Assembly: GCA_030272155.1 (NCBI GenBank)
Contig: CP126196.1
Location: 4,588,501 to 4,652,500 of the forward strand
DNA from: Tetradesmus obliquus
Taxonomy: Eukaryota; Chlorophyta; Chlorophyceae; Sphaeropleales; Scenedesmaceae
DNA length: 64,000 bases
Direction: 5' to 3'
Positions 58,401-64,000 of the stretch are shown here, in pieces. A model generated the notes under the pieces. It searched no databases. It worked only from the letters and a program-made list of their open reading frames with translations, and was not told the origin of the DNA. Position 1 is the first letter of the stretch. Every line of letters begins with the position of its first letter. The translations under genes were made by a program, and so were the position numbers.

Positions 58401-61229
58401 GCAGCTGTATGTAGCTGCCTCACAGCGCGTGTGCTGTATGTATCTTGTGCTCTGTTCACAGCTACCTTCACTCAGCCGTCATCCAGACGCGCACCTACGA
58501 CCGCAGCCCGCAGGGCGGCAGCGTGTGTGCAAACACCTGCACAGCTCCTCACACAGTGCGTGTTCTGTCTGCTTTGTGCTGCATGCTGTCTGCAGCTACC
58601 TGCACTCGGCCGTGATCCAGACGCGCGCCTACGACCACAGCCCGCAGGGCCGCAGCGTGTGTTGCGCGTTGTGCGCAAACACCTGCGCAGCTCCTCACAC
58701 AGTGTGTGTTCTGTCTGCTTGTGCTGCATGCCGTCTCTGCAGCTACCTGCACTCAGCCGTGATCCAGACGCGCGCCTATGACCGCAGCCCGCAGGGCCGC
58801 AGCGCGGCCATCCGCTACGGCACGCTGGACTCCTCCTTCAGCCTGCTGTTTGCGTTCCTGATCAATGCGAGCATCCTCATCCTGTCGGGCGCGGCCTTCT
58901 ACTATGGCACACCCCAGCACAGGTGCGCGCACATGCAGTTGTGTGCAGTGCTGATCAGTGCAAACGTCTATATCTTGTTTGGTGCAGTGTCCCAACGCGG
59001 CATGCCGCAGCACAGGCAGGGATGGCGTGGACATCAGCGGCGCCCACAAGCTGCTGTCTGTGCTGTCCAAAGCTTTATTGCTCTGTTCCATCACCTGCGA
59101 TGCCGTGCAGCACTGTCTCACCGATTGCCGTCATCCCACACTATTGTATCAATTGCAGGGAGGGCGTGGACATCAGTGACACCTACAAGCGTGTGTCTAT
59201 GCTGTTCAGTTGTTGCACTTTCCATCAACTGGGTCGCTCTTTGTCATCACCTTTACTTCACCTTATTGTGTCATGCAGGGAGGGCGTGGACATCAGCGAT
59301 GCGTACAAGCTGCTGTCGCCCAGCCTGGGCGCGCGCGGCGCGAGCATAATCTTTGCGCTGGCGCTGCTGGCCAGCGGCCAGAACAGCACAGTGACCGGCA
59401 CGCTGGCTGGGCAAGTCGTGATGGAGGGCTTCCTGCAGGTGGGGCTGTTGAAGGGGTTTAACGCAAAGTATGTACAGTTGTTTGTGTGTGTTTACTGCTT
59501 TTGGGGTTGTTCTGAGCCTGCATCATCTTTGCGCTGGCGCTGCTGGCCAGCGGCCAGAACAGCACCGTGACCGGCACATTAGCTGGGCAGGTCGTGATGG
59601 AGGGCTTCCTGCAGGTGGGGCTGTTGAAGGGTTTAACGCAAAGTATCGCACAGTTATTTGTGTGTGTTTATGGCTTTTGGGGTTGTTGTGAGCCTGCATC
59701 ATCTTTGCGCTGGCGCTGCTGGCCAGCGGCCAGAACAGCACCGTGACCGGCACATTAGCTGGGCAGGTCGTGATGGAGGGCTTCCTGCAGGTGGGGCTGT
59801 TGAAGGGGTTTAACGCAAAGTATCGCACAGTTGTTTGTGTGTGTTTATGGCTTTTGGGGTTGTTCTGAGCCTGCATCATCTTTGCGCTGGCGCTGCTGGC
59901 CAGCGGCCAGAACAGCACCGTGACCGGCAGGCACAGTAGCTGGGCAGGTCGTGATGGAGGGCTTCCTGCAGGTGCGGCTGTTGGAGGGTCTACAGTAGAA
60001 GCTGCTATGGTAAGCGTGTTTCATTGAATCTGAGGTTGTGGCAGGCCTTCTATCATCTTTGCGCTGGCGCTGCTGGCCAGCGGCCAGAACAGCACCGTGA
60101 CCGGGACACTAGCTGGGCAGGTCGTGATGGAGGGCTTCTTGCAGGTGGGCCATGTTGAGAATTTATTGCAACAATGTTTATTATTGCAACAATGTTTTGC
60201 ATGCGTTGAGTTTTCAGGCGAAGATGAGCCCACTGGTTTCTGCAGAATTATTTTGTTCGGGATGACACCTGCGGGTTACAGCAGGTGTGGCATCCGTGGC
60301 CCTTGCCGTTCTGCTTACTTCCGCTGCTGCTGCCGCTGCTGCCGCTGCGGCTCAGATGAATCGCTGCTGCTGCTGCTGCTGCTGCAGCAGCAGCTCAAAT
60401 GAACATGAAGCATGCAATGCGGATGCTGCTGACGCGCGCATGTGCCATCCTGCTGACTGTTGCTGCTGTTGCTGCACTGCAGATGAAGATGAAGCCTGTC
60501 ATGCGGAGGCTGCTGACGCGCGCGCTGGCCGTCATCCCCGCTGTCATCGTTGCTGCGGTGATGGGTGACAAGGCAGTGGGGCAACTGCTCGTCATTTCAC
60601 AGGTGGGGCGGCATGCATTCATGCATGCGTTGCAACACTGCGCAGTAGTTTCAGGCATGGTGCCAGATGATGCGCTGTTGAGAAGGGGCGCTGTTCATCG
60701 CTATTGAGTGCTTGAGCAACCAAGGCAGCAGCTTCAGCTGGCAGCTGTTGACCAAATCGCAACTCAGGCAAGTTGCATGTCAACGCCTCTGCGCCATCGT
60801 GGCGGGCACTAATGTGTGTTCGTGTTTGTTGCTGCATGTGCCGTGCTTTCCTCTCTGCTGCATCACCGTGCAGGTGGTGCTGTCCATGCAGCTGTCGTTC
60901 GCGGTGCTGCCGCTGGTGCACTTCACCAGCAGCGCCAAGCTCGCCAGCCTGTTGTGCAGAACCTGTGTAGTAACGTGACAATTGTTCACATGCATTTCTT
61001 TGTGTTGCCGCCTTGTGTGTGTCTGCAGGTGGTACTGTCCATGCAGCTGTCTTTTGCGGTGCTGCCGCTGGTGCACTTCACCAGCAGCGCCAAGTTCACG
61101 GGGCGCTACGCCAACAGCCTGGCCACCAGCATCGCAGCCGTGCTGACGGCGCTGCTGATCGCAGGGCTCAACGGCTACCTGCTGGTGTCCGTGCTGAGGG
61201 ACCCTGGCAGCCTCAGTGTGCACAAGTAA
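55418..61229 (+). CDS. NRAMP: NRAMP-family divalent metal transporter
   Basis: Eight exons (55418-55722, 56234-56407, 56596-56823, 57474-57617, 58743-58922, 59279-59438, 60483-60602, 61029-61229) join in phase to 503 residues, the usual NRAMP length. NRAMPs move Mn2+, Fe2+ and related ions with protons. An ~85-residue hydrophilic N-terminus precedes the membrane domain. Metal-site residues are present: Asp103 and Asn106 in D-P-G-N-W-A-T (helix 1), Ala277 and Met280 in G-A-T-V-M-P-H-N (helix 6). Other signatures: M-A-E-I-A-I...[17 protein letters not shown], and [16 protein letters not shown]. About 11 hydrophobic spans. In helix 3, a Cys-Ala-Cys replaces the more common Ile-Ala-Thr before Asp. 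Copies of exon ends fill most introns. Whether it is a plasma-membrane or vacuolar type cannot be told. Confidence 0.94.
56905..56960 (+). repeat. Donor-side copy of NRAMP exon 3
   Basis: About 50 bp match the end of exon 56596-56823 and its GTGAG donor almost exactly. Confidence 0.9.
57077..57400 (+). repeat. Acceptor-side array of NRAMP exon 4, first copy chimeric
   Basis: The start of exon 57474-57617 recurs at ~57113 (close), ~57217 (decayed) and ~57324 (close over ~70 bp). The copy at 57113 is joined to ~34 bp of mid-exon-3 sequence at 57077-57110. Confidence 0.9.
57690..57760 (+). repeat. Donor-side copy of NRAMP exon 4
   Basis: About 60 bp match the end of exon 57474-57617 with the metal-site Met codon. 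The donor GT is changed to GC (CCTGCGAG). Confidence 0.9.
57945..58700 (+). repeat. Acceptor-side array of NRAMP exon 5 (six extra copies)
   Basis: The first ~65 bp of exon 58743-58922 plus ~70 bp of intron recur starting near 57950, 58045, 58180, 58330, 58463 and 58596. The period is mostly 130-150 bp. Most keep an AG just before the copied exon start; none has a donor. Confidence 0.95.
59005..59215 (+). repeat. Acceptor-side array of NRAMP exon 6 (two extra copies)
   Basis: The first ~40-45 bp of exon 59279-59438 recur near 59015 and 59155, the second with a CAG acceptor. Confidence 0.9.
59514..60150 (+). repeat. Donor-side array of NRAMP exon 6, 176-177 bp period
   Basis: Four extra copies of the last ~110 bp of exon 59279-59438, each with its GTGGG or GTGCG donor and the following intron, start near 59514, 59690, 59867 and 60040. 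The first three units are almost identical, so they are recent. Confidence 0.96.
60390..60440 (+). repeat. Acceptor-side copy of NRAMP exon 7
   Basis: About 50 bp resemble the start of exon 60483-60602, preceded by a CAG run. Confidence 0.82.
60870..60960 (+). repeat. Acceptor-side copy of NRAMP exon 8
   Basis: About 75 bp match the start of exon 61029-61229 with a CAG acceptor, then diverge. Changes are mostly silent third-position ones. Confidence 0.92.
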
Positions 61230-61369
61230 GCAGCGGCAGGCATGCTACCCAGATGCAGGCGAGGCGTGATCGTCTACCTGCTGGTATCTCTCGAGGCAGA
61301 TTTGTGCCGCTGAGCGCCCACGCGTGAATTGAACCAGCTCAGCCGTGCAGCCGGGGATGTTTGCAGTTT

Positions 61370-61500
61370 GGGCTGTGCTGACAGCGCTGCTGATCGCGGG
61401 GCTGAATGGCTACCTGCTGGTGTCTGTGCTGAGGGACCCTGGCAGCCTGAGCATTCACAGACAGCTCTGCTGCCGTGCAGTGCAGGTTGTCTGTGGTGAG
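61370..61500 (+). repeat. Copy of the NRAMP last-exon end in the 3' flank
   Basis: About 90 bp match the end of exon 61029-61229. The stop codon is not kept (CACAGACAG replaces CACAAGTAA). Fainter remnants lie near 61260-61295 and 61640-61690. Confidence 0.88.
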
Positions 61501-61689
61501 GGCGGTACTGGTGGCGCAGCTGCTTGCGGGCTGCATGTGTACTGGCTAGTGTCTTTTGGAAGGGCCCGCCTGCGTCAGCATGCATGCCTAAGCAGCTGCA
61601 TGCCTGCAGCGCAGCTGCAAGGACGGGTAGGGGTGCTCAGCGCATACCTGCTTGCGTCCTACTGAAGGAGACAGGCAGCTTGAGCGAAC

Positions 61690-64000
61690 ACGTGTAGCTC
61701 TGCATAGCTGAAAAGTTGGCATCTCTGGTCAGCTGTGCGGGGAAGAAGGTGTGTAGCGATGAAGGGCGCAGAGGGGTTCGTTTGCGTCGTTACTGACATG
61801 GGTTGTCTTTGGGCGTGGCTTTGGGCGTGGTGAGTTCTGCCAGTTTTCGCAGTGATGGCACTGACTGCTGAAGTGGCACGCACAGGCAGACCTGTGTGCG
61901 ATTGATTTATCGTCCTAGGTGGTATGCGGCAGTGCATGGCTCAGGCTTTGCATGACGCGCACACATTTTGTTGTTCTTACGCGCGGCATCTGGGAGCGGG
62001 GATGCAGGATTGAGCTCTGGAGGTGGTGTTTTCACATGTTTGCGGCCTTGCATGTTTGCGGCCTTGCATGCATGGCGTTGTTTGCTGGCTGTGCATTGGG
62101 AGTGATGCAGAGGTTCCCACTTGGTAGCTGCCAGTCACTAATTGCTTTGAGATTGATCGCTACTGCACTTGCTCTTCTTATCTCCTGCTTCATGTGTGCA
62201 TATGCCTGGCACATCACGCAGTCATGCAGGCATGCTGTTTTGGCGCGCTTAGCTCTTGTGCTGAGTGCCTTGGGCAGTTTTATGTCCTGGGAGCGGCACC
62301 AGTAGCAATGCACTTGGGACAGAGATACGTTTGGTTGGCGGACGGATGGTATCTCACCACATCTGCTTCAGGTGTTCTTAATGGCATGATGATGTTGCAG
62401 GGCAAGGTTTGTCTTTCCAGATGTCATGCGTCCACTGCACTCTCATACTTACTCTGCGTTGATGGCTCTACCTCTTTCACATTCAGTTCAGGAGTTCGGC
62501 GCTTCGGCAAAGGCGGCTTGCACGTTTGCATCAACCCCTGCTTTGCTGCTCTGATGCCGCGCTCTGCTGTCGGGGGCATCACATCGTCCTTTTACACGAT
62601 TGCATGCCTGTACATGCCGGATTTGGTGCAGGCCGGCTTACATAGGGTGGGTCCCTGTTCTCCCGGGGACGTTGTCAAGCTTCCATCTTCCCCACCTGTG
62701 CCATGATGTTCGATATATAATCTGGGGCGGGTGTGGAAAGGTGTGCAGGGATATGCCGGGTTGGTGCTGTGCCACTGCTGCAATGAAGCAAATTTGGTGT
62801 TGAAGTCCTGGCTGTTGCGCTAATTCTTTCAGCGCGCTGCTGAAGATACTCCCACATGTGCTTGGCGGCCTGCTGCCGAAGTTGCTGCTACCTTTTTGCC
62901 ACAGCTGAAGGTCAAAACTTTGAAGATTGGGCGCATGGCTTTGCAGATTGTCGTTCGCAACGCCGTCTGCCTTGCTGACGTATGCATACGTGATGCAGCG
63001 AGCCAGTTGCTGCGGTTTGTGTGCGCTGCTGTTTGTGTGTGCGGTACGACTGGCACATGCGTGCATGTGCGTGAAGGTGCATGAAGGCCGGTGTACCTGA
63101 CTACGGCGTTTACACACAGAAGTACAGAGGAGTGCTTGTACATGCTGCTGTCATCTACGTGTCCATTGTGTGATGTGGTCTACTGCAGCAGCCCATCAGC
63201 TGATGCACTACTTGTGCAGTTGTGAGAGCTGGGCGTGGCGCCGCTCTTGTGAAGCGGAGGCTACAAAAAGTGGTTCTTGAGCAGAACCAGTGTAACGGGT
63301 CTGCTTCCGCGCGTACCCATATAAGGAAAGTTGCCGAATTGCATTCATTACAAGCATAAGTATCATGCAACATAATGCGCACTCACATGGCAAGAAGTGG
63401 TCCCCCGAAAGGCCACCATGGCTGCTGAGCCTCAGATTAGCATGTGCAGCTCCTGCTTCTGCTCCTATGTCGTCTAGTATTATTCATACGGCTGGAACCT
63501 TATGGGCAGGGTAACGCTCGTGCTACACATCACGCGTGCTGTGTGTTGCAGATGGCATCTGGCTCAGCCGCGCTGGCCGAGCCTGGCAGATCTTTCATCA
63601 AGGCTTGCAAAGTTGGAGAGTCGGTAGGGGTACTAGGCGGACACGATTACAGTGCAGAGTGCATGCACTGCCAGCGTCAAGCTGGGCCAAGCGCTAAAGA
63701 ACAACCCAAATGTATGAAGTTTCGACGCCTCTGTCATCATGGTATAAGCCTTCAGCCTACAGCCGTTGGCTATGCCTTCTATCAACCATACCCCTCTTGA
63801 GCATATGTGCGCTGCTGCCATGCCATGGCCATGGCCGCAACTGTCAGGCCTGCGCCGACCACTAGTAGGGCGTTGTCAGTGCAAATGCATCTAGTCAGCA
63901 GCTGCAAGTGGATCCAGTGACCCCTGACAACCACCTGCTGAGCAGTAGCTTACTGTGGAAGTTCCACACGAATCCCTGCAAGCTTCTATGCGCAGACATT
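61690..64000. other. 3' end of window, no gene firmly seen
   Basis: A frame after a CAG acceptor at 63549-63551 (63552-63800, + strand, starting M-A-S-G-S-A-A-L-A-E-P-G) could be an exon of a gene running off the window, but it shows no known domain. Confidence 0.35.

Noticed and set aside
58429..59349. 306-codon + frame taken as one coding exon
   Set aside because: It runs through three copies of NRAMP exon 5 start and intron sequence; only 58743-58922 fits the family without insertions.
57945..60150. Regular repeats with unique-looking intervals, as in a CRISPR array
   Set aside because: Units are 130-177 bp, contain NRAMP coding sequence and splice sites, and sit inside an intron of a eukaryotic gene; intervals are also repeated.
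4542..61690. Exon copies as an assembly artefact
   Set aside because: Copies differ by many scattered substitutions and small indels, with graded decay, and follow splice-junction rules in many genes. The near-identical 59514-60040 units remain the one place where read support should be checked.
4542..61690. Exon copies as processed pseudogenes (retrocopies)
   Set aside because: Copies include intron sequence next to the exon end and never show two exons joined at the spliced junction.

Overview
The window looks like nuclear DNA of a green alga (Chlorophyta; a Sphaeropleales/Scenedesmus-type chlorophycean is my guess). The genes are plant-type and mostly plastid-related: PAP/fibrillin, a stromal LON-domain protein, a PDZ-less Deg5-like lumen protease, 3-ketoacyl-CoA synthase and NRAMP. 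They are cut into short exons with GTGAGT/GTGCGT-type donors and CAG acceptors. Long CTG/CAG runs occur in introns and in Gln/Ala/Ser-rich coding regions. All exon joins below were made by eye: every junction was checked for GT..AG and reading phase, but no alignment or transcript was available.

Layout. 61-1259 (+) is the 3' end of a subtilisin-like protease. 2845-3531 (-) is an unknown helical, ankyrin-like protein. 4674-7412 (-) is a PAP/fibrillin, divergent from 7711-8427 (+), a small membrane protein with an AT-hook-like tail. 10982-14164 (-) is a LON-substrate-binding-domain protein, divergent from 14788-20285 (+), a 3-ketoacyl-CoA synthase. 22842-25336 (+) is an unrecognised protein with a signal peptide. 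28169-32026 (-) is a Deg5-like protease, divergent from 32387-35857 (+), a plastid membrane protein. 38268-39802 (+) is a Gln-rich basic, probably nuclear protein. 44636-47696 (+) is a prolyl-4-hydroxylase-like 2OG-Fe(II) oxygenase. 48459-52938 (+) is a secreted Cys-rich protein with a CAP-like domain. 55418-61229 (+) is an NRAMP metal transporter. The remaining stretches hold no gene I can support.

The most striking feature is not a gene. Nearly every multi-exon gene here has introns packed with tandem, diverged copies of its own exon ends, each with the adjoining splice site and some intron. Copies of an exon's 3' end lie downstream of the true exon, and copies of its 5' end lie upstream. 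Last-exon copies carry on into the 3' flank. Arrays reach seven copies (NRAMP exon 5), and one 176-177 bp array has four extra copies (NRAMP exon 6). This fits repeated tandem duplication across exon-intron junctions, which lengthens introns without breaking the spliced message. A second pattern is that many acceptors sit directly after a (CTG)n run on the sense strand, so the repeat seems to take the place of the usual pyrimidine tract.

Functionally the window is a mixed housekeeping neighbourhood, not a pathway cluster. Three head-to-head pairs may share promoters (fibrillin/membrane protein, LON/KCS, Deg5/membrane protein), and in the last pair both products appear to be plastid proteins.
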